DNA of 64,000 bases from contig NZ_CP118607.1 of assembly GCF_028898945.1 (NCBI RefSeq), positions 558,001 to 622,000 of the forward strand, in the 5' to 3' direction. Below, one piece after another: positions 16,819 to 25,678 of this stretch. The DNA comes from Pseudomonas sp. PSKL.D1. Lineage in GTDB: Bacteria; Pseudomonadota; Gammaproteobacteria; Pseudomonadales; Pseudomonadaceae. The notes under the pieces are model-generated. The model did no database searches and was not told where the DNA came from. It saw nothing but the letters and a program-made list of their open reading frames with translations. The position numbers were made by a program, and so were the translations under genes. Position 1 is the stretch's first letter. Every line of letters starts with the position of its first letter.

Positions 16819-18621
16819 CTAGAACCACGCGTCTTGCATCGCCAGGCAAGTGTCGTCGCGTGCCTCCAGCAATGCCAGGTCATTATGGCAGGGTGGTACT
16901 TCCCACGTCAGGAAATAGCGCGCGGCTTGTAGCTTGCCGAGGTAGAAGTCACGGTCGGCAGCGTTGCCCTTGAGTAGGCCGAGTTCCGCGTGAACGGCCT
17001 GCTCCAGCCACCGCCAGCCGATTACGCAGTGGCCGAAGGCTTTCAGGTAAAGGGCAGAGTTGGCCAGTGCACCGGCGACTTTGCCTTGGGCCAGGTCGCC
17101 GAGTAGTGCAAGGGTCACGTTTTGCAGGCGATTGACCAGTTGCTCCAGCGGCTGGCGCAGGGCGTCCAGGTTGGGGTGATGGCTGGCGCGTTCGGCGGTG
17201 CCGGCGATCAGGCGGATCAGTTGCTTTAGGCCGGCGCCGTTGTTCTGCGCCAGCTTGCGGCCCAGCAAGTCTAGCGACTGGATGCCCTCGGTGCCTTCGT
17301 GGATCGGGTTCAGGCGGTTGTCGCGGTAGTACTGCTCGACCGGGTATTCGCGAGTGTAGCCGTGGCCGCCAAGTATCTGGATCGCCAGTTCGTTGGCTTT
17401 GAGGCAGTAGGCGGAAGGCCAGGATTTGACGATGGGGGTAAGCAGGTCGAGTAGCTCCTGAGCCTGCTTGCGTGCACTCTCTTCAGAGGCCGTCTGGGTT
17501 TCGTCGAACAGGCGCGCGGCGTACAGACCCAGGTCAAAGGCGCCTTCCACGTAAGCCTTCTGTGTCAGCAGCATGCGTTTCACATCGGTGTGCTGGACGA
17601 TAGGCACGGCCGGGCTTTGCGGGTCTTTGCTGTCAGGCAGCCGACCCTGCGGGCGCTGGCGCGCATACTCCAGCGAGTAGAGGTAGCCCGCGTAACCGAG
17701 CATTACCGCACCCATGCCCACGCCGATGCGGGCTTCGTTCATCATCTGGAACATGCAGGCCAGGCCCTGGTGCGGCTGGCCGACCAAGTAGCCGACGCAC
17801 TCGCCATTGTCGCCAAAGTTCAGTGCCGTGGAGGTGGTGCCTCGCCAGCCCATTTTGTGGAACAGGCCAGCCAGCAGCACGTCGTTGCGCTTGCCTTTAT
17901 TGCCGTCTTGATCGACCAGATATTTGGGCACGATGAACAGCGAAATGCCCTTCACCCCGGGCGGAGCATCGGGCAATTTGGCCAGCACCATGTGCACGAT
18001 GTTTTCCGACAGTTCGTGGTCGCCGCCGGAGATGAAGATCTTGTTGCCCTTGATCCGGTAAGAGCCATCACCGGCAAGTTCGGCGCGGGTGCGGATGTCT
18101 GCCAGCGATGAGCCTGCGTGGGGTTCGGTCAACGCCATGGTGCCGAAGTAGCGCCCTTCGATCATCGGCTGCAGGAACAGGCGCTTCTGCTCGGCGGTGC
18201 CGAAGCTCTCGATCAGGTTGGCCGCGCCCATGGTCAGGAACGGGTAGGCCGTGGTGCCTGCGTTGGCGGCCTGGAAGTGAGCGAAGCAGGCCTGCGAAAC
18301 CAGGCTGGGCAACTGCATGCCGCCTACGTCGAAATCCCGATTGGCGTTGAGGAAGCCGGCTTCGAGGAAGGCGTCGACGGCGGGTTTTACCTCTGGGATC
18401 AGCTCGGCTCGGCCGTCGACATAGCGCGGCTCGTTCTCGTCAGCCTTGCGGTTGTGCGGGGCGAACAGCTTTTCGGCGATGGTGCGGGCGGTGCCTAGCG
18501 CCGCATCGAAAGTTTCACGGCTGTGCTCGGCGAAGCGTGGGCGGTGGGTGAGGGCTTCGGCGTCGAGCACTTCGTAGAGCTCGAAGGCCAGGTTGCGGGG
18601 GCAGAGCAGGGTCTCGGGCAT
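16819..18621 (-). CDS. Acyl-CoA dehydrogenase, large (600-aa) type
   Basis: This FAD-dependent dehydrogenase introduces the alpha-beta double bond of an acyl-CoA thioester. At 600 residues it belongs to the long subfamily with a C-terminal extension, as in DmdC or FadE-like enzymes, not the 380-residue type. Signatures are [27 protein letters not shown] and the C-terminal [20 protein letters not shown]. The last of these carries the glycine-rich stretch and Glu near the flavin. AAGGA lies before the ATG. It is not obviously in an operon with the TldD-like gene, although only 31 bases separate them. The chain-length preference cannot be told. Confidence 0.9.
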   Translation of the reverse strand: MPETLLCPRNLAFELYEVLDAEALTHRPRFAEHSRETFDAALGTARTIAEKLFAPHNRKADENEPRYVDGRAELIPEVKPAVDAFLEAGFLNANRDFDVGGMQLPSLVSQACFAHFQAANAGTTAYPFLTMGAANLIESFGTAEQKRLFLQPMIEGRYFGTMALTEPHAGSSLADIRTRAELAGDGSYRIKGNKIFISGGDHELSENIVHMVLAKLPDAPPGVKGISLFIVPKYLVDQDGNKGKRNDVLLAGLFHKMGWRGTTSTALNFGDNGECVGYLVGQPHQGLACMFQMMNEARIGVGMGAVMLGYAGYLYSLEYARQRPQGRLPDSKDPQSPAVPIVQHTDVKRMLLTQKAYVEGAFDLGLYAARLFDETQTASEESARKQAQELLDLLTPIVKSWPSAYCLKANELAIQILGGHGYTREYPVEQYYRDNRLNPIHEGTEGIQSLDLLGRKLAQNNGAGLKQLIRLIAGTAERASHHPNLDALRQPLEQLVNRLQNVTLALLGDLAQGKVAGALANSALYLKAFGHCVIGWRWLEQAVHAELGLLKGNAADRDFYLGKLQAARYFLTWEVPPCHNDLALLEARDDTCLAMQDAWF

Positions 18622-18750
18622 GGTGGCGGTCCTTGGACGGGCTTGGGGCGAGTCTAGGATTGGTGCGAGAGGGTGACTACCATGATTGATCTAGCTGATA
18701 AGGGAAGACAGGCAAAAAAATTGTATTCACACCCTTTGTTTGGTGAGGTG

Positions 18751-19353
18751 TCAATGTTGAAACAGTGAGCCATCCATTTTCAGCGGACGAAAGTATCCTT
18801 TGATATTGTTAATGTCCCTTACGCAGAGCTGGATGTGTGTTTCTTGTCGGAAGAAAGTGCCGGGGTAAAGCTCTGGCCCTTCAAGGAACGGAGAACGGAC
18901 TGATTGGTAGGGTTCCAAACCAACAAGCTCTCGCGCTGAGTGAAGAGACTGGAATACGGCGCAGTCCAGAAAACGTTTAAGGTTATCCGTATCGCCAGGG
19001 AAACCGTTTCGGTTTTCCGGAAGCAAATCATTATTTTCCGCAAGTAATTGGTAAGCTTCCCCCAACTCCAATAAAGCACCTTCGTCAGTCAGATTGAGAC
19101 AAAGGCCGGGATCAATTATTGCGCCCACCACAAAAGGATCTTTGATTGAGCCTTTGCCGCGTTTGTTTTCTTTTATGCGTTGGGCATAACTGAGCGCGCG
19201 GTCAGGGCTGTTTTCCCAAAAGTAAGCTCCCTCACCGAGCCAGTCATAGTCATTGACGCTGGGTGAAATCTGTTCACCAGCAAGGACAGCTTCCCCGACT
19301 TCACGATCACACCCGTGGAAAGCCAGGACGAATGAAGGAAGCAATTGGTACAT
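18751..19353 (-). CDS. Putative ADP-ribosyltransferase-like toxin (hypothetical)
   Basis: I do not recognise a named family with certainty. The 200-residue protein has an N-terminal AFHGCD (His13), then YDWLGEGAYFWE (Tyr44) followed by a helix PDRALSYAQ. Late in the chain it has RQETHIQLCVRD (Glu171). This His-Tyr-Glu order with a GxYF strand resembles PARP-like ADP-ribosyltransferase toxins and DUF3990-type proteins. Its ATG follows directly on the TAG of a 57-codon gene. The DNA is visibly AT-richer than its flanks (two 60-base lines hand-counted at 45% and 40% GC, against 68% in the neighbouring gene's leader), suggesting horizontal acquisition. No signal peptide or membrane segment is seen. 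Confidence 0.65.
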   Translation of the reverse strand: MYQLLPSFVLAFHGCDREVGEAVLAGEQISPSVNDYDWLGEGAYFWENSPDRALSYAQRIKENKRGKGSIKDPFVVGAIIDPGLCLNLTDEGALLELGEAYQLLAENNDLLPENRNGFPGDTDNLKRFLDCAVFQSLHSARELVGLEPYQSVRSPFLEGPELYPGTFFRQETHIQLCVRDINNIKGYFRPLKMDGSLFQH

Positions 19354-19527
19354 CTATCGGTACGCTTCCTTGAGATCGCCCTGAGAATTGTACACCCCCG
19401 TCATCTCACGAAATGCCTTAGCCTCGGCAGGGTTGGCCGCCAGGATCTGGGCAAGCTGACGTATGCGCTTGGCTGCTTCGAAATGCGGATTTTCAGCTTT
19501 AGGCTTGTTGAGCGAGTTGGCCGTCAT
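19354..19527 (-). CDS. Small protein upstream of the ART-like gene, probable antitoxin or adaptor
   Basis: This 57-residue hydrophilic, probably helical protein begins MTANSLNKPKAENPHFEA and ends GDLKEAYR. A strong Shine-Dalgarno GGAGGT lies seven bases before the ATG, and the stop TAG touches the next ATG with no gap. Small size, helical character, and a position immediately upstream of and coupled to a putative toxin all fit an antitoxin. No DNA-binding fold can be claimed by eye. The AAKRIRQLAQILAANPAEAKAF stretch looks like an amphipathic helix that could bind the partner. Confidence 0.65.
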   Translation of the reverse strand: MTANSLNKPKAENPHFEAAKRIRQLAQILAANPAEAKAFREMTGVYNSQGDLKEAYR

Positions 19528-19733
19528 TATGACCTCCGGTAAGCGCGACTAGGTGGTGTCGACCCAAGCAAGTTTATAGGCAAGGTGTTGGCTTGTCTGC
19601 GTAATACGAGCGATTGGTGAGCATGCATATGATTGCAACTTGTGAGCGATTTATAGAGTTTTCTCTGCCATTTGTAGTCCATTTCCGAAACGTGTTCTCA
19701 ATCATTTCAAGGCATTTCGGTGTCCTGAACTCC
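19528..19733. other. AT-rich leader of the putative toxin-antitoxin operon
   Basis: This gene-free stretch is about 42% GC in the line I counted. On the minus strand it contains a possible -10 TATAAA (19573-19578) upstream of the small gene. I found no tRNA, insertion-sequence end or clear attachment repeat that would mark how the island arrived. Confidence 0.4.
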
Positions 19734-19762
19734 AATAAAAAAGGAGAGCCTGAGCTCTCCTT
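19734..19762 (-). terminator. Intrinsic terminator of putA
   Basis: Minus-strand hairpin with 9-bp stem AAGGAGAGC/GCTCTCCTT and a four-base loop, followed by a T-rich tail, lies 19 bases past the putA stop. Confidence 0.85.
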
Positions 19763-19780
19763 CTGCTGCAGCGCAGACTG

Positions 19781-22700
19781 TTAACCGATGGTCATCAAGC
19801 TGGCATTCCCGCCCGCCGCTGCGGTATTCACGCTTACCGCCCGCTCAATCACCAACCGCTCCAGCGCAATCTGATGATCCCCGCTGGACAGCCCATGCAC
19901 ACCAACAATCGCACCGGCACGCTTGGCCACCTGCTGGCACACGCCGCGCAGCTGGTCCGAATCGCCATGGTGGATCACGGCATCAAACGCCACTTCATCC
20001 TTATTCCAGTCCGCAACCAGCTTGACCTTGGCTTGCAGTTCCTTCGGCAGGCGGCCGCGCAGGGCCTTGCCAGGCTCGCCGTCAACCCACACCGCCGAGC
20101 TGCCCACGGCCAGTACTGCAGCAAACTGGGCCAGCAGGTCGGCTTCGTTGTCCGCCAGGCACAGCACGTGCTCACGCGGCAGAATGGTGTAGCTGTTGCG
20201 CTCGCCGGTTGGGCCGGGCAGCAGGCGGGCGATACCTGTTTGCGACTGGCCAGCGAACTGGGCGCACAGTGTGGCCAGGTCGGCTTGCTGGTTGCTCTCG
20301 GCCCACACCTTCAGGCTGTGCAGCGGCTTGACCAGTTGGTCATGCAGGGTGCGGTCTGGCTGGCCGGTGCCGTCCTGGCGCTCGAAGTGGCGGCCAATGG
20401 CGTCGGCCGGGCGGGTCGACAGCAGGCGGTAGAGGTACAGCGGGCCGCCGGCTTTCGGACCGGTGCCAGACAGGCCTTCACCACCGAACGGCTGCACGCC
20501 AACCACGGCACCGACGATGTTGCGGTTGACGTACATGTTGCCGGCGTTGGCGGTTTCCACCACTTTGGCGATGGTCTCGTCGATGCGGGTGTGCACGCCG
20601 AGGGTCAGGCCGTAACCGGAGTTGTTGATCTGCTCGATCAGCTGGTCGAGGTTGCGGCGGTTGTAGCGCACCACGTGCAATACCGGGCCGAAGATCTCGC
20701 GCTTGAGCTCATCGAAGCTCTCCAGTTCGATCAGGGTTGGCATCACGAAGGTGCCACGCTTGCATTCTTCAGCGTTGGCGATGGCTACTTGATAGACCGA
20801 GCGGCCTTTCTCGCGCATGCCCTGGATGTGTTTCTCGATGCCAGCCTTGGCTTCAGCGTCGATCACTGGGCCGATGTCCACGGCCAGGCGGTCCGGGTTG
20901 CCGAGGCGGCTCTCAGCCATGGCGCCCTTGAGCATTTCGATCACGCGGTCGGCGGAGTCTTCCTGCAGGCACAGCACGCGCAGGGCCGAGCAACGCTGGC
21001 CGGCGCTGTCGAAGGCCGAGGACACCACATCGATTACCACCTGCTCGGTCAAGGCTGAAGAGTCGACGATCATGGCGTTCTGGCCGCCGGTTTCAGCGAT
21101 CAGCGGGATCGGGCGGCCCTGGTTGTCCAGGCGGCCGGCGACGTTGCGCTGCAGCAGGCGGGCAACTTCGGTAGAGCCGGTGAACATCACACCCTTGACG
21201 CGCTCGTCGCCTACCAGGCCGGCACCCACGGTTTCGCCGCGGCCCGGCAGCAGTTGCAGCACGCCTTCAGGGATACCGGCTTCCAGCAGCAGGCGCACGG
21301 CCTGGGCAGCAATCAGCGGGGTTTGTTCAGCCGGTTTGGCCAGTACCGGGTTACCGGCGGCCAGTGCAGCGGCCACCTGGCCGGTGAAGATCGCCAGCGG
21401 GAAGTTCCACGGGCTGATGCACACCACCGGGCCCAGTGGGCGGTGGGCGTCGTTGCTGAAGTCGTTGCGAGCCTGGACCGCGTAGTAGCGCAGGAAGTCC
21501 ACGGCTTCACGTACTTCGGCGATGGCGTTGGCGAAGGTTTTGCCGGCTTCGCGGATCAGCAGGCCCATCAGCGGCTGGATTTCCGCCTCCATCAGGTCCG
21601 CAGTGCGCTCCAGGATGGCGGCACGCTCGGCTGGCGGCGTGGCCTGCCAGATCGGTGCAGCGTTAAGCGCGCACTGGATGGCGTTATCCACGTCGGCGAC
21701 CGTGGCTTCCTGCACGTGGCCGACCACGTCGCGATGGTCCGACGGGTTCAGCACGGGGGCGGCAGCGCTTTCGCTGGTGGCGCAGGCCAGCAGCGGGGTG
21801 GCTTTCCAGTCATTGTGGGCGGTGGCCAGCATGGCGCAGGACAACGACGCCAGGCGGTGTTCGTTGGCCATGTCGATACCGGCCGAGTTGGCCCGCTCAT
21901 TGCCGTACAGATCACGCGGCATCGGGATGCGCGGGTGCGGCAGGCCGATGCTGCCTTCCTGGGTGCCCATACGTTCGATGCTGGCGACCGGGTCGGCGAC
22001 CAGTTCCTGAATGGAAATCGAGTGGTCTGCAATGCGGTTGACGAACGAGGTATTGGCGCCGTTTTCCAGCAGGCGGCGTACCAGGTAAGCCAGCAGTGTT
22101 TCGTGGGTGCCGACCGGTGCATAAACGCGGCACGGGCGGTTCAGCTTACCTTCGGAGACCTTGCCAACAACCTGCTCGTACAGCGGCTCGCCCATGCCGT
22201 GCAGGCACTGGAACTCGTACTGGCCCGGGTAATAGTTCTGGCCGGCAATATGGTAAATGGCCGACAGGGTGTGGGCGTTGTGGGTGGCGAATTGCGGGTA
22301 AATGGCTTCCGGTACGGCAAGCAGTTTACGGGCGCAGGCAACGTAGGAAACGTCGGTGTACACCTTGCGGGTATAAACCGGGTAGCCTTCCAGGCCTTCC
22401 ACTTGGGCGCGCTTGATTTCGCTGTCCCAATAGGCGCCTTTTACCAGGCGAATCATCAGGCGGTGGCGGCTGCGCTTGGCCAGGTCGATGACGTAGTCGA
22501 TCACGTACGGGCAGCGCTTCTGGTAGGCCTGGATAACAAAGCCAATACCGTTCCAGCCCGCCAGCGACGGCTCGAAGCACAGGCGCTCGAGCAGGTCGAG
22601 GGACAGCTCCAGGCGGTCGGCCTCTTCGGCGTCGATGTTCAGGCCGATGTCGTACTGCTTGGCCAGCAGGGTCAGCGACAACAGGCGCGGGTACAGCTCT

Positions 22701-23734
22701 TCCATCACGCGCTCGTACTGGGCGCGGCTGTAGCGCGGGTGCAGGGCCGACAGCTTGATGGAGATGCCCGGGCCTTCATAAATGCCGCGGCCGTGGGACG
22801 CTTTGCCGATCGAATGGATGGCCTGCTCGTAGGATGCAAGGTACTTCTGTGCGTCGTGCTCGGTGAGCGCTGCTTCACCCAGCATGTCGTAGGAATAGCG
22901 GAAGCCTTTGGACTCGAACTTGCTGGCGTTGGCCAGGGCCTCGGCGATGGTTTCGCCGGTGACGAACTGTTCGCCCATCAGGCGCATGGCCATGTCGACG
23001 CCCTTGCGGATCATCGGTTCGCCGCTTTTGCCGATGATGCGGGTGAGCGAGGAGGTGAGGCCGGATTCGTTGTGGGTCGAGACCAGCTTGCCGGTCAGCA
23101 GCAGGCCCCAGGTTGCAGCGTTGACGAACAGCGACGGGCTGTTGCCCAGGTGCGGTTGCCAGTTGCCGGTGCTGATCTTGTCGCGGATCAGCGCGTCACG
23201 GGTGCCTTTGTCCGGGATGCGCAGTAGGGCTTCGGCCAGGCACATCAGTGCCACGCCTTCCTGCGACGACAGCGAAAACTCCTGCAGCAGGCCCTGAACG
23301 ATGCCGGCACGGCCGCCAGCGCTCTTCTGGTTACGCAGCTTTTCCGCGATGCCAGCGGCCAGCTTGTTGGTGGCCTCGGCCAGCGGAGCACTCAGGCGCG
23401 CCTGCTCCAGCAGCATCGGTACCATTTCCTGCTCGGGGCGACGGTAGGCGGCGGTGATTGCCGAGCGCAGTACTGACTGCGGCAGGATGCTTTCGGCGAA
23501 CTCCAGGAAGCACTGGTGCGCGTGGTCTGGCTGCACGTCGCCAGCGTCATCGCCGCCATTGCCGGCATGACCGTTGAGTTCGGTCAGGGTGGCGCCACCC
23601 TCGAGCTTCTCCAGGTAGTTGAAGATCGCTTGCTTGATCAACCAGTGCGGCGTGCGGTCGATGGACTGCGCAGCTGCCTTGAGTCGCTCACGGGTAGGGT
23701 CGTCAAGTTTGACCCCAAGGGTGGTCGTCGCCAT
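19781..23734 (-). CDS. putA: Trifunctional PutA: proline dehydrogenase, P5C dehydrogenase and repressor
   Basis: This 1317-residue membrane-associated flavoenzyme oxidises proline to glutamate. The N-terminal ribbon-helix-helix domain (residues 1-47, TTTLGVKLDDPTRERLKAAA) makes it a DNA-binding autorepressor. The proline dehydrogenase barrel spans about 190-560 (GPGISIKLSALHPRYS, MIRLVKGAYWDSEIK). The aldehyde dehydrogenase domain spans about 640-1110 with Glu in AETGGQNAMIVDSS and nucleophile Cys in SAGQRCSALRV. A C-terminal ALDH-like fold ends the chain. It is divergent from putP across a region with seven GTTGCA motifs, the element known to be bound by PutA of E. coli. Confidence 0.97.
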   Translation of the reverse strand: MATTTLGVKLDDPTRERLKAAAQSIDRTPHWLIKQAIFNYLEKLEGGATLTELNGHAGNGGDDAGDVQPDHAHQCFLEFAESILPQSVLRSAITAAYRRPEQEMVPMLLEQARLSAPLAEATNKLAAGIAEKLRNQKSAGGRAGIVQGLLQEFSLSSQEGVALMCLAEALLRIPDKGTRDALIRDKISTGNWQPHLGNSPSLFVNAATWGLLLTGKLVSTHNESGLTSSLTRIIGKSGEPMIRKGVDMAMRLMGEQFVTGETIAEALANASKFESKGFRYSYDMLGEAALTEHDAQKYLASYEQAIHSIGKASHGRGIYEGPGISIKLSALHPRYSRAQYERVMEELYPRLLSLTLLAKQYDIGLNIDAEEADRLELSLDLLERLCFEPSLAGWNGIGFVIQAYQKRCPYVIDYVIDLAKRSRHRLMIRLVKGAYWDSEIKRAQVEGLEGYPVYTRKVYTDVSYVACARKLLAVPEAIYPQFATHNAHTLSAIYHIAGQNYYPGQYEFQCLHGMGEPLYEQVVGKVSEGKLNRPCRVYAPVGTHETLLAYLVRRLLENGANTSFVNRIADHSISIQELVADPVASIERMGTQEGSIGLPHPRIPMPRDLYGNERANSAGIDMANEHRLASLSCAMLATAHNDWKATPLLACATSESAAAPVLNPSDHRDVVGHVQEATVADVDNAIQCALNAAPIWQATPPAERAAILERTADLMEAEIQPLMGLLIREAGKTFANAIAEVREAVDFLRYYAVQARNDFSNDAHRPLGPVVCISPWNFPLAIFTGQVAAALAAGNPVLAKPAEQTPLIAAQAVRLLLEAGIPEGVLQLLPGRGETVGAGLVGDERVKGVMFTGSTEVARLLQRNVAGRLDNQGRPIPLIAETGGQNAMIVDSSALTEQVVIDVVSSAFDSAGQRCSALRVLCLQEDSADRVIEMLKGAMAESRLGNPDRLAVDIGPVIDAEAKAGIEKHIQGMREKGRSVYQVAIANAEECKRGTFVMPTLIELESFDELKREIFGPVLHVVRYNRRNLDQLIEQINNSGYGLTLGVHTRIDETIAKVVETANAGNMYVNRNIVGAVVGVQPFGGEGLSGTGPKAGGPLYLYRLLSTRPADAIGRHFERQDGTGQPDRTLHDQLVKPLHSLKVWAESNQQADLATLCAQFAGQSQTGIARLLPGPTGERNSYTILPREHVLCLADNEADLLAQFAAVLAVGSSAVWVDGEPGKALRGRLPKELQAKVKLVADWNKDEVAFDAVIHHGDSDQLRGVCQQVAKRAGAIVGVHGLSSGDHQIALERLVIERAVSVNTAAAGGNASLMTIG

Positions 23735-24092
23735 TTCTTATCCTCGTTATTGCCACGGTTGTGGCCTAAGCTGACGCCAAGAGTAATCTGTAGGGTAATT
23801 CGGGTGCAACCAGGTGCAACCCGATTTTTTCGAGGAAAAGGTGCAACTCGTCCGACGGTGAAAGCCACAGCGTTAAAAGGGGCGTTTATGGTGCGTTTTC
23901 TTCTGAAAAAAGCGGTTTATGCTCCTAAACGGAGCAAAAAAGTGGCTTTATCGGAAAATGCACGGGAAGGTGCAACTTGCAAATGAAAAATGGTTGCACC
24001 CACTTTGCGTTGTTGCATAGGATGCGCCGCCTGGGTGCAACCGTTCATGAAACGGTTGCGCATGAAATAAAAACAAACGCCAGGGCACACGC
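23735..24092. promoter_or_regulatory. putA-putP divergent control region with seven PutA-type operator motifs
   Basis: GTTGCA, or its complement TGCAAC, occurs at 23805, 23815, 23842, 23971, 23993, 24012 and 24036. Most copies are extended to GGTTGCACC-like sequence. They form one cluster of three nearer putA and one of four nearer putP, about 125 bases apart. GTTGCA is the recognised core of PutA operators in enteric bacteria, so proline-relieved repression of both genes is expected. The middle of the region is AT-rich and should hold the promoters. Confidence 0.8.
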
Positions 24093-25571
24093 ATGGGCAA
24101 TCCACTAACGATCACTTTCGTGATCTACATCGCCGCAATGGTGCTGATCGGCTTCGCCGCCTATCGCTCCACCAAGAACCTTTCCGACTACATCCTGGGC
24201 GGTCGTAGCCTGGGTAGTGTGGTTACCGCACTCTCCGCTGGTGCTTCCGATATGAGCGGCTGGCTGTTGATGGGCCTGCCGGGTGCCATCTATGTTTCCG
24301 GCCTGTCCGAGGCCTGGATCGCCATCGGCCTGACGGTCGGCGCTTACCTGAACTGGCTGTTCGTTGCGGGCCGTCTGCGTGTTCAGACCGAATACAACGG
24401 CGATGCGCTGACCCTTCCGGATTACTTCTCCAGCCGTTTCGAAGACAACAGCGGGCTGCTGCGGATCATTTCGGCGATCGTCATCCTGGTGTTCTTCACC
24501 ATTTATTGCGCCTCCGGCATCGTGGCCGGCGCCCGTCTGTTCGAAAGCACCTTCGACATGCCGTACGAGACGGCGCTGTGGGCCGGCGCTGCTGCCACCA
24601 TCGCCTACACCTTTGTCGGCGGTTTCCTGGCGGTGAGCTGGACCGACACCGTGCAGGCGTCGCTGATGATCTTCGCGCTGATCCTCACCCCGATCATCGT
24701 GCTGATTTCCACCGGCGGTTTCGACACCACCTTCCTGGCCATCGAAGCGCAAAACCCTGCCAACTTCGACATGTTCCGTGGTGCTACCTTCATCGGTATC
24801 ATTTCGCTGATGGGTTGGGGCCTGGGCTACTTCGGCCAGCCGCACATCCTTGCTCGCTTCATGGCTGCTGATTCGGTGAAGTCGATTGCCAATGCGCGTC
24901 GCATCTCCATGACCTGGATGATCCTGTGCCTGGCCGGTACCTGTGCCGTGGGCTTCTTCGGTATTGCATACTTCTCCGCGCACCCTGAAGTGGCAGGCCC
25001 GGTCACCGAGAACCACGAGCGTGTGTTCATTGAGCTGGCCAAGATCCTGTTCAACCCTTGGATTGCCGGTGTGCTGCTGTCGGCCATTCTGGCGGCAGTA
25101 ATGAGCACCCTGAGCTGCCAGTTGCTGGTGTGCTCCAGTGCTCTGACCGAAGACTTCTATAAAGCCTTCCTGCGCAAGAACGCCTCTCAGGTCGAGCTGG
25201 TGTGGGTTGGTCGCCTGATGGTGCTGGCCGTTGCCCTGATCGCTATCGCCATGGCTGCAAACCCGGAAAACCGCGTGCTGGGCCTGGTGGCTTACGCCTG
25301 GGCTGGCTTTGGTGCCGCCTTCGGGCCGGTTGTGCTGATTTCGGTGCTGTGGAAGGGCATGACCCGTAATGGCGCGCTGGCCGGTATCGTGGTGGGTGCT
25401 CTGACGGTCATCCTGTGGAAGAGCTACGTGGGCCTGGGCCTGTACGAGATCATCCCGGGCTTCCTGTTCGCCAGCATCGCCATCGTTCTGGTGAGCAAGC
25501 TGGGCAGCCCGACTGGCAGCATGGTTTCGCGCTTTGAAACGGCTGATGCGGCGTACCACGCCGAGAAGTAA
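24093..25571 (+). CDS. putP: Sodium/proline symporter PutP
   Basis: This 492-residue inner-membrane transporter of the sodium:solute symporter family has about 13 hydrophobic segments. The N-terminus GNPLTITFVIYIAAMVLIGF and the signatures LGGRSLGSVVTALSAGASDMSGWLLMG and ALPDYFSSR-like (TLPDYFSSRFED) match PutP. It imports proline with Na+ for use by the divergently encoded PutA. A hairpin follows the stop. Shared control through the GTTGCA array is likely. Confidence 0.95.
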   Translation: MGNPLTITFVIYIAAMVLIGFAAYRSTKNLSDYILGGRSLGSVVTALSAGASDMSGWLLMGLPGAIYVSGLSEAWIAIGLTVGAYLNWLFVAGRLRVQTEYNGDALTLPDYFSSRFEDNSGLLRIISAIVILVFFTIYCASGIVAGARLFESTFDMPYETALWAGAAATIAYTFVGGFLAVSWTDTVQASLMIFALILTPIIVLISTGGFDTTFLAIEAQNPANFDMFRGATFIGIISLMGWGLGYFGQPHILARFMAADSVKSIANARRISMTWMILCLAGTCAVGFFGIAYFSAHPEVAGPVTENHERVFIELAKILFNPWIAGVLLSAILAAVMSTLSCQLLVCSSALTEDFYKAFLRKNASQVELVWVGRLMVLAVALIAIAMAANPENRVLGLVAYAWAGFGAAFGPVVLISVLWKGMTRNGALAGIVVGALTVILWKSYVGLGLYEIIPGFLFASIAIVLVSKLGSPTGSMVSRFETADAAYHAEK

Positions 25572-25584
25572 AAGCTCCTGATTC

Positions 25585-25612
25585 GGCGGTGCCTGTTTCG
25601 TCAGGCGCCGCC
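25585..25612 (+). terminator. Hairpin after putP
   Basis: An 11-bp stem (GGCGGTGCCTG with CAGGCGCCGCC, one G-T pair) and loop TTTCGT lies just after putP. The absence of a T-run makes termination efficiency uncertain. Confidence 0.45.
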
Positions 25613-25678
25613 AATCGACCGCTGTACCTGACTCCGCCCGCAAGGCAAGGTAAACTTGCTGCCCCCGCAGGAGTTGCC

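Noticed and set aside
18682..18768. 28-codon plus-strand ORF after GAGGG, overlapping the end of the ART-like gene
   Set aside because: It is short, runs into the antisense of the toxin-like gene and has no recognisable sequence. It could be a remnant, but nothing beyond the weak ribosome site supports it.
21254..23227. 657-codon plus-strand frame inside putA
   Set aside because: It is a mirror frame of a GC-rich coding gene, with low-complexity composition and no motif. putA itself has full domain support.
23801..24060. Repeated GTGCAAC units that could suggest a short repeat array or CRISPR
   Set aside because: Spacing is irregular, units occur in both orientations and are only six to nine bases long; PutA operators explain them better.
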